A stretch of 64,000 nt of DNA from CAYLLN01 sp964384375 (GTDB taxonomy: Bacteria; Planctomycetota; Planctomycetia; Pirellulales; Pirellulaceae), in assembly GCA_964384375.1 (NCBI GenBank), contig CAYLLN010000030.1:1-64000 (forward strand), given 5' to 3'. Positions 46,001-53,803 of the stretch are shown here, piece after piece (position 1 is the first letter of the stretch; each line of letters begins with the position of its first letter). The position numbers and the translations under genes are program-made. The notes under the pieces were generated by a model. That model was given only the letters and a program-made list of their open reading frames with translations. It searched no databases and was not told the origin of the DNA.

Positions 46001-48423
46001 ACGACGCGCCCGTTGGCGTCGCCGACAGCTACACAACCGATGAGGACGTGACGCTTGGCGTTAGTCCTCTGCGGAACGTCCTGGGGAACGACACCGACGC
46101 CGACAACCTCCAGCCTCCGCTGAATGCGGGCCTGACCGCGCAACTCGTCGCCGGATCGGCGGTGGGCGGAACCGTCAGCTTGAACTCCGATGGCACATTT
46201 TCTTTCGTCCCCACGCCGAACTTCAACGGAGCAGCGAGCTTCCAGTACCGCGCGCTTGATGGCCAGGGGGGCATGTCCAATCCGACGACCGTCTCGATCA
46301 CCGTGACGGCGGTAAACGACAATCCGATTGCCAATCCCGACACTTACCAGACCTTCGAGGAACAAAACCTGACGGTCCTCGTCGCCAACAGTGTTCTCAA
46401 TAACGACACCGATGCGGACAATCTAATTCCGCCCCCCAACGCGGGCCTGATCGTGGATTTGGCCACCGTCACGCAGCCGGCACAAGGTTCGGTCGCGATG
46501 GCCGCGGATGGTTCGTTCACTTACACGTTGCCCAACAGCGATTTCAACGGCCAAGTCACCTTTACATACCGCGCTCGCGATCCGGAGGGGAATCTGTCCG
46601 CGCCGGCGACGGTTACGATCACGGTGTTCCCGGTCAACGATCTCCCGGTGGCCGGCGATGCGACGTATCCAGCCGTCGAGAACCAACAGTTGATTGTCTT
46701 GGCGGCCAACGGCCTCTTGCGTGCGGTCAATCCGATCGTCACCGACGTTGATACTCCGCTGAGCGGCATCGACGTGGAAGTCGTTTCGCCCCCCGCGGTC
46801 GGTACCTTGAACTTGAACAACGACACCGGCGCGTTCACCTACTCGGCGCCAACGGAATTCAATGGCCAGGTAACGTTCACTTACCGGGCCACCGATGACG
46901 GCGGTGTCACGTTCTCGAACGTCGGCACGATCACGATCGACATCGCGGCAGTCAACAACGCTCCGACGGCCAATAACGACAACCAATTCGTGACCGACGA
47001 GGACACGGCGCTCATCATCACGGCCGCGCAGCTTCTGGGGAACGACACGGACCCGGAGAACAACCCGCTGACGATCAGCCAGACCACCAACTTCAGCGGT
47101 CCGGGTTCGTTCGTGGACAACCTCGACGGAACCTATACCTTCACTCCGTCCGCCGGCTTTCCGGCTCCGGCCCTATCCAACACGGTCACCTTCCAGTACC
47201 GCGTGACGGATGGTCCGAACCAGTCGAACCTGGCCACAGTGACGATCACGGTGAACGAAGTCAACGACGACCCGATTGCGAACGACGACACAGCCAACTT
47301 TGTCGTCAAAAACATCGCCAATCAGCTCATCTCTCCGAATCCGAAGAACAACGACTCGTCTGGACAGGATGCCGGCGTGCCGGGCGAGATCCTGGTAATC
47401 ACGTCGGTCGGAGGTGTCGGTGGTGCAACGGCGCAGGGTGGAACGGTCACGCTCCAGGCCAACGGCAACATTCTCTATACGCCCGCGACCGATTTCGTCG
47501 GCACGGATTCGTTCGTCTATACGCTGAGCGACAGCCGCAACCGCACGGATACGGCGACGGTGACGTTCGAGGTGCTGAACTTCGCTCCCAAAACGGTCGG
47601 CGGCACCGTGTATATCGATGCCGACGATGACGGCGTGATCGACGCCGGCGAACAGCGGCTGGCGGGAACGCAGGTCCGCCTGTCCGGCACGACGATCCTC
47701 GGAGCGTTTGACGTTACCGTGCCGACGGACGCCAGCGGCAACTACCTGTTCACGAACCTCGCACCCGGCGACTACGTGCTCGAGCAGATTCAGCCGCTGT
47801 ATCTCACGTCTGGCAAGGACGCATCGACCACGAGTTCGGCAACGGCGATCCACATCACCAACGTCTCGCAGCTCGACAGCAAGTTCGCCATCGACTGGGA
47901 CGCCACCGATTTTACCGGCAACATCACCGGGCTGAACTTCGGTGAGCGGGGGATCAACGCGGCCTCGCTGACCGACGCGTCAGGCCTCTTGGGCGAGATC
48001 CTGGCCTCCAGCGCCAACCCCTATGGAATGATTCTCTCGGCAGACGCTCTTGGCAACGTCGATTGGTCGTACTGCCTGCAAGGTTGGACGACAACGGCGA
48101 TTTGCAAGGTTGAAGTCGCCGCCAATGGCTCGGTCCCATCGGTGCTGATTACGATCGGCGGCGTGACGAAGCGGATCTATCAAGATCCGTCGAACAATCA
48201 CGGCGGCAACACGCCGCCCACCGGTTCGCTAGCTCGGTTCCGTGTTTTGGGCCAGAGCGCCAACGGCGACTACATCATTCGCCTCGACGGGACGCTGGCC
48301 GATTTCGGCTTCGTCGCTGTCGCACCGGTGCCGGCTGCCGAAGGAGAAGGCCCTGCCGAGATGGCCGACGGTCAGTATCGTGAGGCCGCCGACGAGGTCT
48401 TTGCCGAGGAATCTTGGGCGTAG
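43048..48423 (+). CDS. Large surface protein: N-terminal dockerins, tandem cadherin-like repeats, SdrD-B-like domain
   Basis: 1791 residues from ATG at 43048. The N-terminus is Arg/Ser-rich and carries the signal motif GVESLETRSLLAGD (about residues 37-50). Unusually, two dockerin-type Ca-binding repeats sit near the N-terminus (DVNDDGIVTTMDLLAIVNDL at about 67 and DPTNDGLVSMMDLLTIVNQM at about 122). At least eight tandem beta repeats follow, recognisable by VNDAPV/VNDNPI starts, ND-D calcium-type sites and FTYRA ends. After these comes an SdrD-B-like domain (GGTVYIDADDDGVIDAGEQRL), then a unique C-terminus. It is probably a Ca-stabilised surface adhesin paired with the giant gene upstream. 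Confidence 0.87.
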   Translation: MTTSRRTSQRTPIAARRRAFLTSGSPQRRTHRSSRLRGVESLETRSLLAGDAGVFISDYWNYKNPHDVNDDGIVTTMDLLAIVNDLSAGGVRQLPGTTVGGGNNSVGPEGESSSGQPDFFIDPTNDGLVSMMDLLTIVNQMTAEGEGSMDPALIRYKLEPVAAGTNTLLPTNGSGQYLIQEGDYYELRVLVQDTGQTSFGALTRPSTFDPDGAGPQPAKSAFGLTTAFLDLNWDTSRTDVEVVETQIVEIGGTPTGDSSTFTISFNGFTTDPIAYSDIPVFTAVRIRDAMLLELGADGRTDVSNLRNIEVEPETPSSSTRFRVRFIHDLSNQDFTTMSGAVVNADGATGITVEPNIDGNPSNAASYREMYRGRVTRNQNSASLAVLPNNPQFFDTDAQPPFINADRVAGGVNDAGSISETSLNPSADRSGVQLVEVFRLRMKAIDGDNATPVSFVGSVTNLNVTNNFNSIHGFTAVIPANRIVFDQTGDFMTDPAPELLITEQISAVNDSATINEGPGATVLIDVLANDVDANPPPGVLRGNLQIQSFTQPAFGSVVLESGQLRYTVPNADFNGVATFQYTIQDGALTDTGTVTVTVKATNDSPTIASPGTQIIIEDVLGGLIFSTGNGNAVTISDVDAGTADVQVTLTTTGGTLTLNPMATGDLTTVNGDGTGSVTAIGTVAEINAALSGLRFTPTLNSNGATSIGIAVSDLGNTAHPDNAAIGTANATVPITVNAVNDAPVLTVPGGQTVDESAVLTFTGSNLISVVDVDADVGTVPFLTVTLTAAAGSEITPDATSGASIGGSGTNSATISGSVSQVNNALDGLTYRRVSPLNDTLTVNVSDNGNTGSGPIGTDQETIAIQVVATARPRALDDVFPLSGTFQEGAAEYILDVLLNDLVNLGETPQISGFSAPAGFTLTVLPANSGIPREHLRLVSTDPDFFGQVTFTYTLIETDNVPFGTPGQLPNSGPDEGMVTVTITNVNDAPVGVADSYTTDEDVTLGVSPLRNVLGNDTDADNLQPPLNAGLTAQLVAGSAVGGTVSLNSDGTFSFVPTPNFNGAASFQYRALDGQGGMSNPTTVSITVTAVNDNPIANPDTYQTFEEQNLTVLVANSVLNNDTDADNLIPPPNAGLIVDLATVTQPAQGSVAMAADGSFTYTLPNSDFNGQVTFTYRARDPEGNLSAPATVTITVFPVNDLPVAGDATYPAVENQQLIVLAANGLLRAVNPIVTDVDTPLSGIDVEVVSPPAVGTLNLNNDTGAFTYSAPTEFNGQVTFTYRATDDGGVTFSNVGTITIDIAAVNNAPTANNDNQFVTDEDTALIITAAQLLGNDTDPENNPLTISQTTNFSGPGSFVDNLDGTYTFTPSAGFPAPALSNTVTFQYRVTDGPNQSNLATVTITVNEVNDDPIANDDTANFVVKNIANQLISPNPKNNDSSGQDAGVPGEILVITSVGGVGGATAQGGTVTLQANGNILYTPATDFVGTDSFVYTLSDSRNRTDTATVTFEVLNFAPKTVGGTVYIDADDDGVIDAGEQRLAGTQVRLSGTTILGAFDVTVPTDASGNYLFTNLAPGDYVLEQIQPLYLTSGKDASTTSSATAIHITNVSQLDSKFAIDWDATDFTGNITGLNFGERGINAASLTDASGLLGEILASSANPYGMILSADALGNVDWSYCLQGWTTTAICKVEVAANGSVPSVLITIGGVTKRIYQDPSNNHGGNTPPTGSLARFRVLGQSANGDYIIRLDGTLADFGFVAVAPVPAAEGEGPAEMADGQYREAADEVFAEESWA

Positions 48424-48520
48424 TGGCGGCAGAAGCTGAGCGGCAGCGCGAGTGAACCGCTGCCACACGTTGATGCGCTTCCGCCCGAGGGTCCTCCCTT
48501 GGACAGAAGAAACGCAGCCT

Positions 48521-48550
48521 AAAGTCCCGCCGGGCCGGCGGGACCTACTT
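48521..48550. repeat. GTAGGTCC-type palindrome between convergent genes
   Basis: gtcccgccg and cggcgggac form a 9-bp stem around a 3-base loop, flanked by aaa on the left and ctactt on the right. It overlaps the stop codon of the minus-strand NagB-like gene and lies 97 bases beyond the plus-strand giant gene. It likely acts as a bidirectional terminator and belongs to the family also found in the Hsp70 gene. Confidence 0.65.
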
Positions 48551-50456
48551 AAATCGGCACGCCATTCCAGCGGACGAACGCTTCCATCGCGAAGTATTCG
48601 GGCAGGCCCACCTTGTTGTATTGCTCGGCCGTACCGGTATTGCGGTCCTCGGCCCGTTGCCAGAACTCGCGCGGGTCGCTGCCGGGGAATAGAGCCTCAT
48701 CCTTCTGACTCTGGTGCATGAAGATCGCTTTCCGCTTGAGCAGGATGTCGCCCGGCGAGAGAGGCACGGCAATTTCGATCTCATGCAGGGCATACTCCTG
48801 CCACGCGCCGCGATAGAGTAGCGCATCGGGCCGGTTGCCGCGGGTGGATTCGACTTCGAGCAGCGCCCGGAAGATGGCCTGAGCACAGACGCGGTGCGTA
48901 CCGTGAGGATCGGAGAGGTCGCCCGCGATATAGACCTGCTGCGGATCGACCTTTTCCAGCAGCTCGCGGATGATCCGGACGTCTTCGCCACAGATCGGAT
49001 TCTTGGCGATCGTACCGGTCCGATAGAACGGCAGGTCGAGGAAGTGCAGGTGCTCTTCGCGGCAGCCGACTTTGATCGCGCCGGCTTTTGCCTCGCCCCA
49101 ACGGATGAGCCCCTTGATCTTTTGCACGGCGTCGATGTCGGGATCGCCGGCGTGCTTGCGGGCGAGCGATTCGAGCACCGTCCCCTCGACGAGCTTGCTC
49201 CGCTCCTGGTCGATGCCGAAGAGGCGGTTGTATTCCGTGACGATATCGGCGATACGGGCCGCGTCGTGATCGAAGACGGCGATGTTGCCGCTCGTCATGT
49301 AGGCGATGTGCACTTCATGGCCGTCTTCGACGAGGCGAATGAGCGTCCCCCCCATGCTGATGACATCGTCGTCCGGATGCGGGCTGAAGCAGATGATCCG
49401 CTTCCGCGCTTGCTCCGCCGATACCTTGCCGGCAGGGTGATAGTCGATCGTCCCCATCAGTTGCTGGAAAACTCGGTGGGCGGCGCTTTGCGCCGGACCG
49501 TGATGCCGCAGAAGCTGGTGCAGGTTGTGAGCGCGAAAATCCTCATCGGTCAGCTTCAATAGCGCCTTGCCGGTCTGTTCGCAAAGCCAGAGGATCGCCC
49601 GCTTGATTTGTACATCGGTCCACTCGACGGAAGATACGGCCCACGGCGTTTGGCTCGCGGTCAGCCGGCTGCCGGCGGCTGCATCGACGATGACGGTCGC
49701 GTCGGCATGTTCCTGCAGGTACGACGCCGGCACGCGTGGCGAAACGGGCCCTTCGGCCACTTCGCGAATGATCTTCGCCTTGTGCTCGCCGAGAGCGACC
49801 AGCACGATCTTGCGGGCGTCGAAGATAGTCCCCATGCCCATCGTTAAGGCTTGCAGCGGGACGTTCGGCTCGCCGAAGAAGTCGCTCGCCAGGGCGCGGC
49901 GTGTTTCGGGATCGAGCGTCGCCAGGCGTGTGCGGCCGGAAAGGCCGGGAAACGGCTCGTTGCTCCCAATGTGGCCGTTGCCGCCAATCCCCAGGAGCAG
50001 CACGTCGATACCGCCGGCCCGTTCGATTTCGGCCTCGAACGCCTGGCAATGGGCTTCGACGGACGCCAGCGGCACCGTGCCATCAAGAATGTGGACCTGC
50101 TCGCCTGGAATGTTGACGTGGGCGAGGAAGTGATCTTGGAGCCAGCGGCAATGGCTTTGCAGTTGATCGGCAGACAGGCCGTAAAGTTCGTTCAGCGCGA
50201 AAGCAATGACACGGGAAAAATCGAGCCCTTCTTCCTTGTGTAAGCGGACAAGCTCGCGATAGACGCCAACCGGCGAGCTTCCGGTTGGCAGGCCGAGGAC
50301 CGCTTGCTGGCCGCGGGCGGTGCGGTCGCGGATGACACCGGCGATCGTCTGGGCAACGTGCCGGGCGAGATCGTCGCCATTCTCAAAGACAAGCGTGGGA
50401 AGCTGTGTGCCACCGGCTTTGCGGGCGGCAGAAGGCAAACTGGTCAGGGCGGGCAT
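48549..50456 (-). CDS. NagB-like (glucosamine-6-phosphate deaminase fold) fused to LmbE/PIG-L deacetylase
   Basis: 635 residues from ATG at 50456; the frame continues upstream without similarity. The N-terminal half is NagB-like: GLPTGSSPVGVY, LNELYGL, GIGGNGHIGSNEP and a DARKIVLVALGEHKA segment. The C-terminal half is LmbE/PIG-L-like, with zinc-site motif SPHPDDDVISMGG and DPHGTHRVC. This fusion is known in Bacteroidetes and planctomycetes. It could convert amino-sugar phosphates or N-acetyl precursors. In the NagB half the usual catalytic Asp of the LDEY motif is Asn (residue 89) and the later DGH Asp is also Asn, so deaminase activity is doubtful. The deacetylase motifs look intact. Confidence 0.85.
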   Translation of the reverse strand: MPALTSLPSAARKAGGTQLPTLVFENGDDLARHVAQTIAGVIRDRTARGQQAVLGLPTGSSPVGVYRELVRLHKEEGLDFSRVIAFALNELYGLSADQLQSHCRWLQDHFLAHVNIPGEQVHILDGTVPLASVEAHCQAFEAEIERAGGIDVLLLGIGGNGHIGSNEPFPGLSGRTRLATLDPETRRALASDFFGEPNVPLQALTMGMGTIFDARKIVLVALGEHKAKIIREVAEGPVSPRVPASYLQEHADATVIVDAAAGSRLTASQTPWAVSSVEWTDVQIKRAILWLCEQTGKALLKLTDEDFRAHNLHQLLRHHGPAQSAAHRVFQQLMGTIDYHPAGKVSAEQARKRIICFSPHPDDDVISMGGTLIRLVEDGHEVHIAYMTSGNIAVFDHDAARIADIVTEYNRLFGIDQERSKLVEGTVLESLARKHAGDPDIDAVQKIKGLIRWGEAKAGAIKVGCREEHLHFLDLPFYRTGTIAKNPICGEDVRIIRELLEKVDPQQVYIAGDLSDPHGTHRVCAQAIFRALLEVESTRGNRPDALLYRGAWQEYALHEIEIAVPLSPGDILLKRKAIFMHQSQKDEALFPGSDPREFWQRAEDRNTGTAEQYNKVGLPEYFAMEAFVRWNGVPI

Positions 50457-50569
50457 GGGCTGGCTGGGAAGGTGTCGGGCACAACTAGGGTTTCCCCAGT
50501 ATGCCATTGCGGGCCTTCCCTGCCAATTGCTGCTCGACGGGGACGATTCAGGCAGTAGGCGCGAGCCGC

Positions 50570-50815
50570 GGATCAAACACAGATGGAACACAGATCTGCG
50601 AATTGGTCTGAAAACACCTTAACTCCCATCCGTAATACGCTCGCGACACATCGTCTTTCTAAGTTCAACGCAAAGGTGCAAAGAGGCAAAGGCCGCAAAG
50701 GTCGGAAGCACTTCTTTGCGGACTTGGCGCCTTTGCGTTGAAAGCCTTTGCGGGGTCTGGCGAACACACGTCGGTTGCAGCTGAGCCGCGCTAGGTTCCA
50801 TCCGTGGCTAACGAA
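50570..50815. repeat. Intergenic repeat cluster (cacagatg..., ttcaacgcaaagg...)
   Basis: The stretch begins with cacagatggaacacagatctgcg. A perfect 13-base inverted repeat follows, ttcaacgcaaagg (50664-50676) and cctttgcgttgaa (50730-50742), with many caaagg/gcaaag units between. It ends with catccgtggctaacgaattc. I recall such tracts as dispersed repeats in several bacterial phyla. No gene is visible here. Confidence 0.55.
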
Positions 50816-50822
50816 TTCACAT

Positions 50823-50852
50823 CATCGGGAGGCTTACGCCTCCCGCTCGCCG
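50823..50852. repeat. Solitary half-unit of the 84-nt element
   Basis: catcgggaggcttacgcctc-ccgctcgccg matches the right arm of the elements in the Hsp70 and hrpA genes. It lies 8 bases beyond the thiol peroxidase stop. Its 7-bp stem (gggaggc/gcctccc) could terminate that gene. Confidence 0.7.
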
Positions 50853-50859
50853 ATTAGGA

Positions 50860-51378
50860 CTACAGCAGCCCCTTGAGCGCCTTCATCGCCGCATCGTAGT
50901 TCGGCTCGTTCGTCACTTCGCCGACCGTTTCGGCGTGGACGACCTTGCCGTCTTTGTCGAGCACGAACGTGCCGCGGGCGAGCAGCTTCAGCTCTTCGAT
51001 GAGCATGCCATAGTTCTGACCGAAGTTGCGGTTCTGATAGTCGCTGCCGACCTTCATGTTCGTGATTCCCTCCGCACCGCAGAAGCGGTTCATCGCGAAG
51101 GGCAAATCGAGACTGACCGTGACCGCATTGACCTTGTCCTTCAGCGCGGCCAGCTCATCGTTGAACTTCTTTGTCTGAGTCTTGCAAACGCCCGTATCGA
51201 GCGACGGCACGACGCTGATGAACGACGGCTTTCCCTTCAGGTCTGCGAGGGTGATCGTTTTGAGGCCGCCCTCGAAGAAGTGGATCGTGAAGTCGGGAGC
51301 GGGCTGGCCGGCTTTCACTTCGTTGCCGGCGAGGGTCATGGGGGTGCCTTTGAACGTGACGGCGCCAGAACGGGACAT
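50860..51378 (-). CDS. tpx: Thiol peroxidase Tpx (atypical 2-Cys peroxiredoxin)
   Basis: 172 residues, the family's usual length. The peroxidatic site is SVVPSLDTGVCKTQ with Cys65, and the resolving cysteine is Cys100 in RFCGAEGI, as in E. coli Tpx. It reduces hydrogen and alkyl peroxides using thioredoxin. An AAGGAG site precedes the ATG. The frame has no signal peptide in its first 20 residues, so a cytoplasmic role is likely. It is transcribed divergently from the gene at 52111 across 732 bases. Confidence 0.95.
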   Translation of the reverse strand: MSRSGAVTFKGTPMTLAGNEVKAGQPAPDFTIHFFEGGLKTITLADLKGKPSFISVVPSLDTGVCKTQTKKFNDELAALKDKVNAVTVSLDLPFAMNRFCGAEGITNMKVGSDYQNRNFGQNYGMLIEELKLLARGTFVLDKDGKVVHAETVGEVTNEPNYDAAMKALKGLL

Positions 51379-52069
51379 GGGCTGCTCCTTGGTAAGTGAG
51401 AGGGGCCAGTGAGAGGCGGCAAGTAAGAGGGGTCGGATGTGGATTGGCCAGTATCGCGGGGCTTGCGACCGGTGGCGAGAGGGGGAGGCGGGGGCAGGAG
51501 GAGTGAAGTCGCTGGCGCAAGAATTGCACTATTTGTACAGTTGGCAGTGGCTGACTGTCACTTGGGCGACGATGGAACGCGTCGGAGTGTTTCATGAGGC
51601 AGTAGGAGTGAGGGGATTCGATACCAGGTTACCGGGAACCCCCGTTTTCGTCGATTTTGTTAACCTCGGTCAGGCATTGACATCAGTTTTTATTTCCCAA
51701 GTGGAGAAATGGCAAAGACTTGCGTGCAAGTGATTTTTGATCGGGAGTGGCGCAGGTTACCACGAAACGCGAATTCGTGGTAACCAGAGGCAACTATTGA
51801 CGAGGAAAGGAGTTGCGGTCGAAACCGGGGCTGAAAGTGGCGAATTTGCTGTTAACCTGTGGAGGCCTGGGTCTGACGAACAGATTGAGTGGCGACAGCC
51901 AAATTGGCAGTCGGCCGGTTGCTCGATTCTGAAGCACTTGCCAGGAGAACTACAACGCCGACGAAGTGGGCGAGAGAAGGAAGGCGGGGAGGCGTGGCTG
52001 GCAAGCGAATTCGCTCTAGGATCGGGGACAGATGGGAGTTACGATTCGCAGCCTTGCCCAGTCTCACCC
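51379..52069. promoter_or_regulatory. Long divergent upstream region of tpx and the 52111 gene, with GTTAACC/GGTTACC motifs
   Basis: No supported gene lies here. A perfect 12-bp inverted repeat, ggttaccacgaa (51755-51766) and ttcgtggtaacc (51774-51785), has a 7-base spacer. Related motifs recur at 51627 (ggttacc), 51659 (gttaacc) and 51851 (gttaacc). The spacing and repetition suggest regulator binding sites or a structured element, but no direct evidence exists. Confidence 0.4.
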
Positions 52070-52089
52070 GTCCCGCCAACCGGCGGGAC
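52070..52089. repeat. GTAGGTCC-type palindrome upstream of the 52111 gene
   Basis: gtcccgcc and ggcgggac form an 8-bp stem with a 4-base loop, followed by ctactt. It lies 21 bases before the ATG, close to the gene's GGGAGGT ribosome-binding site, so it could influence translation or transcription of that gene. Confidence 0.6.
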
Positions 52090-52110
52090 CTACTTGCCGG
52101 GAGGTCACGG

Positions 52111-53322
52111 ATGACCCGCCTTGCCACTTGCCTTTCCTTGTTGTTTGCGTTCACCGTTGCAGCGCCGCTCGTCGCGCAGCAGGCTCCAAATCGCGCTGGT
52201 CAGCCAGGTTATGGTCAGCCCGGCTATGCCCCAGCGGGCGCCGGTCAACCGCGTGGCACTGCGGCTCAACCTGCCCGGCAGCCGGTGCGACAAGTGGGGG
52301 GCGAAGAACCGGTGCGTCAACCGGCTGGTCCGCAACCAATCGTTGGCCCAGCAAGTGGAAACGCTCCTGCGGCGAACGTTGGTCCGGTGGGAGGTGCATT
52401 GCAAACAGCTCCGGCTGGCCCACCGCCAGGGCCGGTGCAGCCGAGCTGGATTCCGCTCGACAAAGCGCACGACGCGTGGATCAACCAGGTGCTCCAGTTT
52501 TGGGAAGCCCGCAGCAACAAGATCAAGGCGTTTTCGTGCGAGTTTGTGCGGTGGGAATACGACCCAGTGTTTGGTCCGAAAGATCCAGAAACGGCGAAGA
52601 CGATCGCCAAGGGAGAGATCAAGTATGCCCAGCCCGACAAAGGCTTGTTCAAGGTGACCGAGCTCAACCTGTACGCCCCGCCGAAGATGCCCGGCGTCGC
52701 GCCCGAGTATGTGAAACAGGACGCGACCTTTGGCGAGCACTGGGTGAGCAATGGTGAGCGGGTTTTCGAGTTCGATGCCCGCGGCAAGCGAATGATCGAG
52801 CGCGAGCTGCCTCCCGACATGAAGAACAAGGCGATTGCCGATGGGCCGTTGCCGTTTATGTTTGGTGCGCGAGCCCAAACGATCAAAGCTCGCTACTGGA
52901 TTCGGGGCCTGCCGCAGAGTGGTAACGGGAAGTACTGGCTGGAAGCGGTGCCGAAGTCGCGCCAGGATGCGCAGAACTTCAAGGCAGTGACGATCGTCCT
53001 CGACGAGAAGACGTATCTGCCGGAACTGCTCGAAGTGCTCGCGCCGAATTTCGACGCGAAGACAAACCCGGCGCGCTCGACGTATCAATTCAGTAAGCAG
53101 GAAGCGACGGAGGCGAGTGCGAATCCGCTCGACATCAATAGAATCAAATCGCTCTTTGCCGGCAAATTCGACAATCCCAAGTTGCCGAGCGGCTGGACGC
53201 GGATTGTGGAAAAGGCCGACGGCACGACGCGAGCGCCGACGGCACTTGCGCCGGGAGTGCCAGGAGCGCTCGAGGCAACGAAGAAGCCGCAGCCGCCGCG
53301 GACGCCGACCGTGCCGCGGTAA
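52111..53322 (+). CDS. Secreted protein resembling planctomycete family TIGR03009
   Basis: 403 residues from ATG at 52111, preceded by GGGAGGTC. The signal peptide (ATCLSLLFAFTVAAPLVAQQ) leads into a low-complexity Gly/Pro/Gln/Ala stretch (to about residue 110). A conserved domain follows (KIKAFSCEFVRWEYDPVFG, later RYWIRGLPQSGNGKYWLEA), which I recall as planctomycete family TIGR03009 with a LolA-like fold. The role is unknown; binding of lipid or a hydrophobic ligand in the periplasm is possible. The tail is again Pro-rich. Confidence 0.75.
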   Translation: MTRLATCLSLLFAFTVAAPLVAQQAPNRAGQPGYGQPGYAPAGAGQPRGTAAQPARQPVRQVGGEEPVRQPAGPQPIVGPASGNAPAANVGPVGGALQTAPAGPPPGPVQPSWIPLDKAHDAWINQVLQFWEARSNKIKAFSCEFVRWEYDPVFGPKDPETAKTIAKGEIKYAQPDKGLFKVTELNLYAPPKMPGVAPEYVKQDATFGEHWVSNGERVFEFDARGKRMIERELPPDMKNKAIADGPLPFMFGARAQTIKARYWIRGLPQSGNGKYWLEAVPKSRQDAQNFKAVTIVLDEKTYLPELLEVLAPNFDAKTNPARSTYQFSKQEATEASANPLDINRIKSLFAGKFDNPKLPSGWTRIVEKADGTTRAPTALAPGVPGALEATKKPQPPRTPTVPR

Positions 53323-53354
53323 CGTTTGGAATGGAGAGCGGTTGGCGAAAGGCG

Positions 53355-53471
53355 GATCACGAAAACACGAAGGAGGCAGAAGACACGAAAGGGAACATTT
53401 GGGGGGCCAAGCGCGTCGCCAACCTTCTCTCTCCTCATTTCGTGTTCTCCCCATTTCGCGTTTTCGTGATC
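53355..53471. repeat. gatcacgaaaacacgaa inverted repeat
   Basis: gatcacgaaaacacgaa at the left end pairs (one mismatch) with ttcgcgttttcgtgatc at the right end, with further acacgaa/ttcgtgt units inside. It resembles dispersed cacgaaa-type repeats and sits between the TIGR03009-like gene and the next repeat. Confidence 0.6.
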
Positions 53472-53542
53472 GTTCGGGCCAGCGGTCCTCCAATTAGCCA
53501 CGTCAAGGATCGCCGCTCCGCGCGGACACCGACGGTTCTGCG

Positions 53543-53624
53543 GTAGGTCCGGCCTGCCGGGCCGGACCTGCATGGTTCAACGACTTGCCCCCCAAGGAGA
53601 TCCCGCTCGGCAAGCGGGATCTAC
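53543..53624. repeat. 82-nt element with two GTAGGTCC-type palindromes
   Basis: The first palindrome is gtccggcctgccgggccggac. The second is gatcccgctcggcaagcgggatc. They are 29 bases apart, and the ends gtag and ctac are inverted. It has the same two-arm structure and nearly the same length as the in-frame element at 18648-18724, but lies in intergenic space. Confidence 0.65.
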
Positions 53625-53803
53625 TATCGACACGTTTTCCACGCCTGTCTCGCGTCCGTTTCGTCGCACAAATCGCATGCGGTATGGCGTTTCTTGACCG
53701 CGACGCGGACAACCCTTTTTCTTTGCCGGTGACGTGTTAAGGTTTCTTCCCCGGCCGGCAACTGGATGCTCGGCCCAGGTGTCCGTCACCGCAGGAAGAA
53801 TCC

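Noticed and set aside
50663..50743. Possible CRISPR array, because of regularly recurring caaagg units
   Set aside because: Units are too short and irregular, no unique spacers of 30 bases are seen and no cas genes are present.
51675..51705. Sigma-70 promoter with ttgaca at about 51676
   Set aside because: No reasonable -10 hexamer is found at the expected 16-18 base distance.
51437..51733. 98-codon plus-strand frame in the tpx upstream region
   Set aside because: No recognisable motif, no Shine-Dalgarno and mixed composition. The inverted repeat and motifs suggest non-coding DNA.
53331..53546. 71-codon frame after the TIGR03009-like gene
   Set aside because: It reads through an inverted repeat of cacgaaa units and has no conserved features.
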